From Rhodocollybia butyracea (taxonomy: Eukaryota > Basidiomycota > Agaricomycetes > Agaricales > Omphalotaceae): a stretch of 64,000 nt of DNA. Below, piece by piece: positions 53,956 to 62,818 of this stretch (the stretch's first letter is position 1; every line of letters starts with the position of its first letter). The stretch spans positions 1-64,000 of the forward strand of contig JADNRY010000137.1 in NCBI GenBank assembly GCA_015501585.1, given 5' to 3'. The position numbers and the translations under genes are program-made. The notes beneath the pieces are model-generated. The model searched no databases and was not told the DNA's origin. It worked only from the letters and a program-made list of their open reading frames with translations.

Positions 53956-55674
53956 ATGTCCGACTGGGATACAAACCACTCACCATTTGCCCCGATAATT
54001 GGGACAAATTATATCCCCACTGCAGCTGAGCTGAACAGGCTCAAAGCTATACTAGTTCATCCTGTGAACAAACTCGCTTCGTTGGAATTGGATATCGATC
54101 ACACACAGGCTACCCTGGACGCACTTCTGCGTGAAAGGCAAATAGTCAAGAGCTACGTTGACGCTCATAGAGCACTGCTCTCTCCAGTGCGCCAGATTCC
54201 TGCAGAAACCCTGGCAGAGATATTCGCGCAATGTCTTCCATCTGACCCGCCATATGGGCTCCGGGATCTCACCAAAGCTCCGCTCCTTCTGACCACCATC
54301 TGCAAGGATTGGAGGCATGTCGCCCTCACTACTCCCAGACTGTGGAAATCGTTACATGTTTATCTTCCGATCAGTATGACCGCCGGGGCTTGTGCAAAGC
54401 GCATTCGAGGCGTTATCGCGTGGTTGGAACGGTCTGGTTCCCTCCCGTTATCCATCTCCATACATAGGTCCTTGCATGGAAAGTCGGACTCCAACACAGC
54501 TCCAAATCAGGAAAACTTGCTTCGCTCTGTTATGAAATTCAGCCACAGATTTGAAAACGTGTACCTATCACTGTCCTCATCCATCTTATCCATTTTTGGT
54601 GAGCTCGCACCACCTACTTTTCCCATCCTTGCCTCTTTACGGCTGCGGGATCTGGGTGTTGACAATCCAATGCGAGGAAGATGTTCCCTTACTTTGTCCG
54701 AAGCAAGTAAAGATACCGCTGCGGCAGCCAACTTTGCTCTTCTTCGTCTCCTTTTCCCCCGAATGCCTGGTTTGCATGCTGTTAGCCTACAGCTATCCGT
54801 CGAGGCTATCAAGTATTTGATGTTACCTTGCAATTGGAAGCATTTAACCAGCCTCGATCTTTCGAGCCCAATGCATCCTGACCAAGCTCGAAATGTTTTG
54901 GCTCAAGTTCCGCAAATGCGCACACTAGCCTTGACAATTGAGATATGTCAAGACTGTAAGGACCAGGCGACTGTGCATCTAAATAATCTGAGCAAACTGC
55001 AATTGTCCTTGGCACCGCGAATGATGCTGGGGCAAAACGTCCTTAAATCTGACTTTCTGTCCATGTTTGGTCGCATCCACTGTCCAGTTTTGCAATCACT
55101 CAGCGTTTCCTGCCCTCCAATGATTACAGTAGTATCCAAACTAATGTTCACATCACTCCCATTAGATATGCTGGAGGAATTAGAGCTAGACATGGCAACA
55201 ACGTCAGAGATGTTGACGGAATGCTTGTCGTTAATTCCGAATTTAACCAGCTTTAAATTCACCGACTCCACATATCAAACCGGCGAAGATACCCCTCTAC
55301 AAGACTCTCATATTGTGAGTCTTACCTCTTCACCTAGTAACCCCACTCCGTGTTGGCCTCGACTTGAAAGCATCCAGATCTCGAGTATCAGTGCCCAAGA
55401 GGCATGCAGCGATCTTTTAACATCTGCAGCCTTGACAGAATTTCTGGACAGTCGGGCCCAGTCGCCATTGAAATCGTGTCATATACTTTTCCAAAACCAA
55501 CCATCTTTTTCAAAAATGGAGCTGGATATCTTGCGGAGCCTGGGAAAGAATGGGTTGGACCTTCGCTTTTCTTATATGGACATTCCTTCTACGGACCATG
55601 AGCCCGATCCACCTGACCTAGGTCTGTTCCCCGTCATCTCCCAATCTATGACTTGTAAACAAATTTCTCTGTAA
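53956..55674 (+). CDS. F-box protein (copy E, intact)
   Basis: Single-exon frame of 572 codons starting MSDWDTNHSPFAPIIGTNYI. The F-box at about residues 76-135 (RQIPAETLAEIFAQCLP, CKDWRHVAL, PRLWKSL) is followed by degenerate leucine-rich repeats (SSILSIFGELAPPTFPILAS, HLTSLDLSSPM, LNNLSKLQLSL, LEELELDMATTSEMLTECLS) and the conserved tail SMTCKQISL shared with copy A. It is expected to bind SKP1 and select substrates. Divergence among copies is concentrated in the LRR part (for example residues 165-180 and 215-250), while the F-box is almost constant. That pattern fits substrate-side diversification but was not tested. Confidence 0.9.
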   Translation: MSDWDTNHSPFAPIIGTNYIPTAAELNRLKAILVHPVNKLASLELDIDHTQATLDALLRERQIVKSYVDAHRALLSPVRQIPAETLAEIFAQCLPSDPPYGLRDLTKAPLLLTTICKDWRHVALTTPRLWKSLHVYLPISMTAGACAKRIRGVIAWLERSGSLPLSISIHRSLHGKSDSNTAPNQENLLRSVMKFSHRFENVYLSLSSSILSIFGELAPPTFPILASLRLRDLGVDNPMRGRCSLTLSEASKDTAAAANFALLRLLFPRMPGLHAVSLQLSVEAIKYLMLPCNWKHLTSLDLSSPMHPDQARNVLAQVPQMRTLALTIEICQDCKDQATVHLNNLSKLQLSLAPRMMLGQNVLKSDFLSMFGRIHCPVLQSLSVSCPPMITVVSKLMFTSLPLDMLEELELDMATTSEMLTECLSLIPNLTSFKFTDSTYQTGEDTPLQDSHIVSLTSSPSNPTPCWPRLESIQISSISAQEACSDLLTSAALTEFLDSRAQSPLKSCHILFQNQPSFSKMELDILRSLGKNGLDLRFSYMDIPSTDHEPDPPDLGLFPVISQSMTCKQISL

Positions 55675-57508
55675 ATTTCTTCATGAATCATTTCATTGAT
55701 TTTGAGTTAAGTAGACGACTCAGTTGGTGATGCGCATGCCATAGATACATCCAAACCCAAAGGGACACTGCAACGCAAGTAGAATCATGAAAGAACGCAT
55801 GGTGAACCGTGCCAACTGGAGACTGAATGTTTGAAACAGTCCTGCGACGCAAGACCTTGAACTTGCTTTAAGAGAGTGAGTGATATCGGTCTCCTAAACA
55901 CCAGAGTAAACTAGTAATATGTTATCAGTTTTGAGAAAACCGTTCGAACGCTTCGCAAAATTTCCAAATTTTTCCCCTTCATCCCTCGATACTTGCTACC
56001 CAACTATAGATTGTTCTGTAACAAGTTCTCTTGTCTCAGGGCATCCACAACGGTATTCCCTTTCTTTCAATATGATTTTTTGATTGACTCATCATACAGT
56101 AGCAATTCAAAAGTGCCCATGAGACGTTTTCGTCGGCGCGTCTACTGCTAGGTCAGGACAAGGACAAAGCTACAACTTTTCAATGGAACTTGCGCGCACA
56201 GATGGCTCAATCGGACAGATGGTACCATTACTTTCCACCCTTGGAACGAAACGGTCTTCCCATTACTTTTCCTCCCGACACACCATCAGTAACGATTACT
56301 CGTGGCCATGCTGTTGGATTCATCGCAGGCATTCCCCATCGTTGGGATGCCCCTGCCGATGATACATGGACACCAAATATCCCCTATATTTCAGAAAGTG
56401 CCCAAGCTGCGCAACCCTTTTCTCATAATACACAGACTCCCTCCTCACTCAGGAGCCCCAGCATGTCTTCCCCTATTTTGAGTGTATGTTCAAAATGCAA
56501 ACAGACTCTGCTGCCATGCATCAACCTCACCTCATCATCCCCTTCTCCTTCTTTTTGTCACTCTCCCCTTGCCCCTCCCCCTCCGTACACTCCATCTCCT
56601 TGAGTTCTGCTTCTCTCTCCCCCCCCCCGTCTCAAAGTAATCCACTGATGTAATCCTTTCACTTAACCTCTGATAATTGTACAGTATGTGTGCTTGATTT
56701 TCATGAATCTTTTCATTAATTTTGGCGGCTCCAGGGATGATTGAGAGGCCTCCAATGTGACGCCCAGGCCAAAATTTTAGTTCGCTTGTCAATCTTTCAT
56801 TCCTTTCCCGACCTTCCTTCTCGACTCCCCAAAATCCTTCCCTTCATTTATCACTTAGCCCTTCATTTCTCCAACGCAAATTTTATGTTTGTTTCTTTAT
56901 AAAAGTCCGTCAACTTCTTGTTGTTACATTCCGTACAATTCTCTTTGCCACCTTCACTTACACCTGAGCTTGTTCACCTTGTTCGCCAAGTGTAAAGACC
57001 TCACTGACAAGAAGCGTTTGAGCACCTTGTTTCTATTCCTCGAACATCAATATCAAAATCGAAAATTGAAGTGGTGATTGCTGACGATGCATTTCTGACA
57101 TGTCAGCTCTCGAGACTTGGACCAGTTGATGTCAATACATGCAAATTATTTTGCGGCCTCTACTACACGAATCATAGGTCAGAATTGCGGCATCCAGCAA
57201 ACAAGCGCAGCTATTTTCCGTCGACTGCCAGCAAATTGTGCTTCGTAGTACAAGCTCAAGCACAGGGTCTCTCTAATCTAACCAAGGTGTACCATCGATA
57301 GGAATCTGTTTGGGACAGGCTGAACATAGTCGAGCAGCTGTCATTGGAGGCGAAGTGTCGTTAATCAATATTGGCTCAAGAGCTAGATGTGATCCTCTCT
57401 TTTGAATTACTAAGACTGATACTCTCAGATGTGTAGACCTTATAAGTTTACAAGGAAACCCTGCGTGTGTACATTCGATTGATTTGGATGTTGATAGTAT
57501 TCGGTCAC
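55675..57508. other. Stretch between F-box E and HRI1-like copy 2, no recognised gene
   Basis: The frame 56190-56603 has a Ser/Pro-rich end and no recognised domain. It may be a fragment of some TE-linked ORF. Segments near 56700-56770 (CATGAATCTTTTCATTAATT and CAGGGATGATTGAG) match the 3' flank of copy F (62210-62255), so about 1 kb appears to be inserted after copy E. A C10 homopolymer at about 56622-56631 could hide an assembly error. 57385-57508 matches the HRI1-like 5' flank at 51925-52097. Confidence 0.45.
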
Positions 57509-58457
57509 ATGGCTTCAACCATATCCATTCGAGAATCAATTCGCTGGATTCCTCAGGAGGAAACCAGTGAGCCAATGGAGACGTGAAGGTAACAATGGGC
57601 GTTGGAACTTTGTCCGACTTTTGAGAGGTAGGGTGTGCAAGTCAAGCTCTGTTTCAAATATAAGAAGAGGCGCCGCTGTGTATCCGTTGAGGGGGAAAAA
57701 TGAAATGAAGAACTCGACACTCACAATCGATACTGTGGTACCGATAGATACGAGACCGAAATGAACACTGGAGATTGAACCAGGATCATAATGGAATGTA
57801 GAACCCCATGAGTGAATGTAACATGTACTGGGTACTACTTGGAATTTACGTTGGTGTAACGCGTATCAGTGACTGGAAACTTTAACAGAAAACGGCGTGC
57901 TGGACTCAAACTTGGGACGCATCACAGAAGGTATTTCTCTATATATCAAACTTCTTACCACCAGGACACTTTACTGAGATTTTTTTCAGTTATGATAGAA
58001 GATGCATTTGATTGAATCTCGTGTCGAGGCATGTACTAAACCAGTCTTAGCGTCTGCATTGTACCGATTTGTACGTGTATACAAGGATCCGTCCGAGGAA
58101 GTTGAACTACCTGACGGCACCATCCTAGAAAAGGGAAAGATGGTGAGTCCAGCGACGGGAAAAATGACTGCTTACGAGGAGGTATGGAGAGATGAACATC
58201 CCACTGATAACAAAACCCTCCTGTTGCGAAACCTAGCGCAGACTAGCTGGTACGGACGCGCGGGAGGTTGGCAGCTTGCGCTTGGGAGGAATTCGAGTGG
58301 GGTCGTTTGGGCGATTCAAGCCCGCATGGTCGACCATAAATGGGAAGTAATACCACCAGGAGTGGTGTCACGCTGTGACCAGAAGTCAGAGTGGGTTGAG
58401 GGAAGTGGAGTGGAGTGGAATGGTGACCGGTGGCTTGTTCTGGAAAAGAACCAGTAA
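57509..58457 (+). pseudogene. HRI1-like copy 2, exon 1 truncated
   Basis: Exon 1 begins MASTISIRESIRWIPQEETS at 57509 but stops at TGA after SEPMET. About 370 bp of unrelated unit sequence follows. The second part resumes with the intron acceptor TTTTTTTCAG and an open frame from 58002 (MHLIESRVEACTKPVLASAL to VEWNGDRWLVLEKNQ). The segment corresponding to residues 26-60 of copy 1 is gone. The 58002-58457 frame could be translated alone but lacks the first beta-sandwich strand set. Confidence 0.65.
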
Positions 58458-58544
58458 AGGAACAAGTAGTTCATAAAATGATTCGACACATAATTCTCAA
58501 ATGTCACTATGCTGTTCAGATCAAGGACTTGTACGTTTTGAGCG

Positions 58545-58645
58545 TCGGTATTGTCTTTTTTTTAGGAATGATTAGACGAGAGTTTCATTTACTTACCGCT
58601 GAGTGCCATGTTTTATTAGCATTATTTCCGCTTCCTGTAATCTAG
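58545..58645 (+). pseudogene. SKP1 last-exon remnant (before F-box F)
   Basis: TGTCTTTTTTTTAGGAATGA, then TTAGACGAGAGTTTCATTTA, CTTACCGCTGAGTGCCATG and TTTTATTAGCATTATTTCCG, as in the other remnants. The 3' flank homology is interrupted at about 58645-58745 and resumes with CGTCCGTTGTGTAAGCCTGG. Confidence 0.72.
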
Positions 58646-58800
58646 AATATATGAGGCGCGAGCAAATTTTTGCCAATTTTTGCCGAAGGTGAACGAAAAT
58701 CACGAACCTACGTTTCGACACGAATATCTTGCTCAATTACATACAGATAGTAACGTCCGTTGTGTAAGCCTGGTGTCGCTGCCTGTAATTGTCATGATGC

Positions 58801-59848
58801 ATGAGTGTATCCTATACTCTAAATAAAGGCTGTTTAGACGCTCAAAATAATTTACATCAGCAATTCCCGCGCAGCGGCTGTTCCGGCAAGTGCACAAGCG
58901 CGGAGCGCTCGGCAACTTTCAAAATACTGATCAAAGCGCTGGCTTCCATCCATCCTGGAGTCATCGTTGTACTTTAAATCATTAAGTGCTCAAAATTACT
59001 TAGGTATTTTTACCCAAGCAACCGCAGTGTAGCGGCAGAGTCACTGGCCCACAGTGGCACTTTTGCCGCACCTTCTAAGTTCTTCATTCAATGGTTCTTC
59101 ATGCAGCGCGCCTCTCTCAACAAATATTTTTCCCTAAAAGTTGCTGGGGTAAGTATGCCCAATGATGACTGTTATCTATGGCCACTGAATGTGCCATGCA
59201 TTAATCGAGTCTGGGATCTACTGTTGCATACCTTTATGCTTGAGTCCAACTTGAGTCAGTGGTCCATTGGCCAAGCCCAAAAATCTCATGCTGAAGACCT
59301 GGAGCAAGTTGTTGATGACAAGCCAATGTTAGAGTAAGTATAGTCAACTCAGCAGCAGAGGGTCTGGGAAGAGCCAAAATGAAAGGGAAGGGGAACGTGC
59401 TCATAATTCACACCGTCAATCCTTAGCAAACTTTATCTTGCACCTTTATGCAATCTACTCAAACAGTAACACCAAAGTAAGATGGCTGTGTTCAGAAGGG
59501 GGGTGAAATATCCTTATTAATTCAGTACCTATTGATTTCTATACCAAAATTGCCTGTTACAACAAGCGGTGGAGCCACTGAGGGAAAACAACAACAATGT
59601 ATGAAAACAAGCAATGAATTGGGTAATCTAATGTATGTACTACTACATATAGTTGAAACGACTGAACACCTACATACAGAGTATGTCCTAACAACTTACA
59701 CAGTAGTACCATAGGCAATATGGGTGGTAGAAGAAGTGGATAAAATGAGATTAACCTTGAAATTGTTCAAACTTTGTATCTCTACATGGTAGATCAAATA
59801 CTACACGTACTAGGGATACCCCCGTGACGTAGGCACGGGTCTCTTCAA
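58801..59848. other. Unidentified ~1 kb insertion upstream of F-box F
   Basis: Compared with copies D and E, about 1 kb separates the SKP1-derived flank (ending near 58800) from the promoter-like TGATCGATCAAATGACA (59853-59869). It holds a small open frame (59101-59337, MQRASLNKYFSLKVAGVSMP) without a recognised domain. I could not define terminal repeats. Confidence 0.45.
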
Positions 59849-59905
59849 GCTTGTGATCGATCAAATGACATCTTTCGGCTGCAGGCTCTTACTCCCACTA
59901 CGTCT

Positions 59906-59955
59906 ATATCTGACTGAGATACAAACCGCTCACCATTAATGATTGGAACAAATTA
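59906..59955 (+). pseudogene. Dead original start of F-box F
   Basis: The bases correspond to the MSDWDTNRSP...IGTNY start of the other copies, but the ATG is ATA (59906-59908), the Trp codon is TGA (59915-59917) and a few bases are lost before ATGATTGGAACAAAT. The sequence is cut by the MITE at 59956. Confidence 0.85.
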
Positions 59956-60488
59956 GGGCCTGTTCGGCAACACGAATCTGGATTTTGTTCGATTTTGCCA
60001 AACGCGAGATTTTGAGCATTTAATATAAAAGGTTCGGATCAGCTGGCCGGTCGCCATGGGTCTGGAAATGACATAAAATGACATAACTCCTGAGGCTGTT
60101 GACCGACGTTCCTCTCACTATCCCGCAAGTTATCCCGACCACTCTCAGCAATGCCAACCAGTGACCAACATGTTCCCCTCATCGTCTTTCAAATTTAATG
60201 TAATTGTATGTTATTGGAAAAGCGATTCTGTTTCTCTATATTGTCTAGGTCAGTGAAGCCTAAAGTAAAAATTATATTTCAGAGCGGCGGGCATGTCTGA
60301 GCATCGAGCGGGGTGTTGACCTCAACACGGAAGAAACGTCTGACAGCAGCTGACAGCATGCGCGTTTACACGGAGCGCTCAATCGGCTGATCTGAGTAAT
60401 ACTTACAAATGTTTGATGGCTTTTTTATATGGTGGCAATACCTGGCAAAATCCCAACAAAATCTAGATTTGTGTTGCCGAACAGGCCC
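59956..60488. mobile_element. Tourist/PIF-Harbinger-like MITE (533 bp), target duplication TTA
   Basis: Ends GGGCCTGTTCGGCAACAC and GTGTTGCCGAACAGGCCC are perfect complements, and similarity extends over some 45 bp. TTA at 59953-59955 and 60489-60491 is the duplicated target; other F-box copies have the single site ACAAATTATATTCCCAC. GGGCCTGTT ends with a TTA/TAA target are typical of PIF/Harbinger MITEs. No transposase is encoded. Confidence 0.92.
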
Positions 60489-62199
60489 TTATATTCCCAC
60501 TTCAGCTGAGCTGAACAGGCTCAAAGCTATGCTTATTCATTCTGTGAACAAACTTGCTTTGTTGGAATTGGATATCGATCACGCACAGGCTACTCTGGAC
60601 GCACTTTTGCACGAAAAGCAAAGAGTCATGAGCTACGTTGATGCTCATAGAGCATTGCTCTCTCCAGTGCGCCAGATCCCTCCAGAAACGCTTGCAGAGA
60701 TATTTGTGCAATGTCTTCCATCTGACCCTCCGTATGGGCTCCGGGATCTCACCCAAGCTCCGCTCCTTCTGACCACCATCTGTAAGGACTGGAGGCATAT
60801 CGCCCTCGCTACTCCCAGGTTGTGGAACTCGTTACACGAAGTTCATCTTCCAGTTCATTTGAGCGCTGAGGCTTGTGCAAAGCGAGTTAAAGGCGTTGTC
60901 GCCTGGTTAGAGAGGTCTGGTTCCCTCCCACTGTCCATCTCCTTGCATGGAGCTGTGCCCGTAAATTCTGGGACAGCTCCAATTCAGGAGAACTTACTTC
61001 GTTCTGTCATGAAATTCAGCCGCAGATTCGAAAATGTGTACCTATCACTGCCTTCACCCATCCTAGCCATTTTGGGGGAGCTCGCACCACCTACTTTTCC
61101 CATCCTTGCATCTTTGTGCTTGCGGGATTCGCTAGTTCGAACAAGATTTCCCCTTTATTGTAGAGCTGACGCAAACTCCGCCCCCGCAGCCCAGCTTGCT
61201 CTTAGCATTCTTGTTTCCCGAACGCCTAGTTTGCACAGAATTAGCCTACAGTTACTCCCGGAAAAGAAGTATTCTTTGTTATCTTGTAATTGGAAGCACC
61301 TAACCAACCTTACTATTTCAACTGCAATGCATGTTTACGAGGCTCTGGATACTCTAACTGTTCCACAAATTCGCACATTAGACTTGCTGCTTGATATGTC
61401 CCGAGATTATCCTCACTGGAAGGACAGGGTGACTGTGTATCTAAACAATCTGAGAAAACTGCGGCTGTCCTTTATACTAGGGCGAACAGGTGAAGGTGAC
61501 CCCCAAGCAAATATTCTTTCCATGTTTGGTTGCATTCGCTGTCCAGCTTTGCAATCACTCAGCTGTTTCTTCCATGTCGCAATTATAGTGTCCAAACTAT
61601 TATTTGTGTCACTCCCATTGGATATACTGGAGGAATTAGAGTTGGAAATGACAACAACACCAGAGGTGTTTACGGAATGCCTGTCGTTAATTCCAAATCT
61701 CACCAGCTTCAAATTCACGGACCCCATACCTCTATTGCCACTTTGTCCTCACCCTCTACAAGACTCTCATCTTGTGAGTCTCGCCTCTTCGCCCAGTAAC
61801 CCCATTCCATGTTGGCCTCGACTCGAAAGCATCCAGATCTTTAGTGTCAACACTACGGGCAGATCAATTGCCCAATTGAAGGCGTGCAATAATTTTTTTA
61901 CACCTGCAGCCTTGACAAGTTTTCTGGACAGTCGGGCCCAGTCACCGTTAAAATTTTGTCATATAACTTTCCCAAACCAACCATCTTTTTCGAAAATGGA
62001 GCTGGATATTCTACGGAGGCTGAAAGGGAAAGGGTTGAATCTTCGCTTCTCATATCCGGATAATCCCCACGACAAGAACGTATCGGGTCTGGTCCGTACT
62101 CCACACGACAAGAACATATTTGAGCCTGAGCCCGATCTGCCTGACACGGGTCTGGTTCCTATTCTCCGTACTCATAACTATAAACAAATTCCTCTGTAA
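60409..62199 (+). CDS. F-box protein (copy F) with MITE-derived N-terminus
   Basis: Open frame of 596 codons. The first 26 codons (MFDGFFIWWQYLAKSQQNLD, LCCRTG) lie within the Tourist-like MITE and replace the lost MSDWDTN start. From Tyr-28 the protein matches the other copies: YIPTSAELNRLKAMLIHSVN, F-box RQIPPETLAEIFVQCLP with CKDWRHIAL and PRLWNSL, then degenerate LRRs and the tail THNYKQIPL. A tandem-like insertion near the end (HDKNVSGLVRTP, HDKNIFEPE) is unique to this copy. The frame over the whole F-box and LRR region is undamaged, as expected if it is still used, but nothing here shows expression. Confidence 0.82.
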   Translation: MFDGFFIWWQYLAKSQQNLDLCCRTGPYIPTSAELNRLKAMLIHSVNKLALLELDIDHAQATLDALLHEKQRVMSYVDAHRALLSPVRQIPPETLAEIFVQCLPSDPPYGLRDLTQAPLLLTTICKDWRHIALATPRLWNSLHEVHLPVHLSAEACAKRVKGVVAWLERSGSLPLSISLHGAVPVNSGTAPIQENLLRSVMKFSRRFENVYLSLPSPILAILGELAPPTFPILASLCLRDSLVRTRFPLYCRADANSAPAAQLALSILVSRTPSLHRISLQLLPEKKYSLLSCNWKHLTNLTISTAMHVYEALDTLTVPQIRTLDLLLDMSRDYPHWKDRVTVYLNNLRKLRLSFILGRTGEGDPQANILSMFGCIRCPALQSLSCFFHVAIIVSKLLFVSLPLDILEELELEMTTTPEVFTECLSLIPNLTSFKFTDPIPLLPLCPHPLQDSHLVSLASSPSNPIPCWPRLESIQIFSVNTTGRSIAQLKACNNFFTPAALTSFLDSRAQSPLKFCHITFPNQPSFSKMELDILRRLKGKGLNLRFSYPDNPHDKNVSGLVRTPHDKNIFEPEPDLPDTGLVPILRTHNYKQIPL

Positions 62200-62479
62200 A
62201 TCTCTTCATGAATCTTTTTTATTGATCATTTTAGTAACTCCCTGAGGGATGATTGAGTTTGGAAATCGATCACTTTGTGAATTCTTATTCTATTTTTCAC
62301 GGCAATTGAACCCTCAAGGCTTCAAGACCCAATCAGCCTAGCCCATTTGTGATGATTACCTTCCGATGTATTGTGCTCTTAACGGAGATACATTTCAGAA
62401 ACTCCACATACTTCGTGCGTGTACACTTGATTAATTTGAACTCTGGCTAGACCTTGATAGCATTCGGTGTAACTTATCT

Positions 62480-62818
62480 ATGGCTTCAACCAGCATCAAT
62501 TCGATGGATTCATAAGGAATCCAGTGAGCCGACGGAGGCGTGAAGGTAACAGTGGGCGTTGGAACTTGGTCCAACTTTTGTGACTCCAGTTCTGATTCGA
62601 GTATGCAAAGTAATACAGTGACCATTCAAATAGTACTTCGAATTTGTTTTGGTGTCGCATATCAGTGACTGGGAAGAGAAATACTAGAGAAATTTTAGTA
62701 CGACTGAAAACAACGTACTGGACACTTCGCAGGGAGCGTTGCAGGTTTTAGTAACGCATCGAAATAGGTATTTCTATGCATCTGATTGACTGAGGCACAA
62801 ATATGACTCTGTACGTGT
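62480..62818 (+). pseudogene. HRI1-like copy 3, remnant
   Basis: Begins ATGGCTTCAACCAGCATCAA at 62480 and stops after a dozen codons. The next segments match the unit sequence of copy 2 (GTGAAGGTAACAGTGGGCG; ATCAGTGACTGG) and end with TCTGATTGACTGAGGCACAA and GTACGTGTCTACG, corresponding to exon 2 of copy 2. Homology ends at the UTP21 stop codon. Confidence 0.65.

Noticed and set aside
56190..56603. A Ser/Pro-rich 137-residue protein gene
   Set aside because: No recognised domain or splice context; low-complexity composition beside a C10 run makes a real gene doubtful, so it is only noted in the stretch description.
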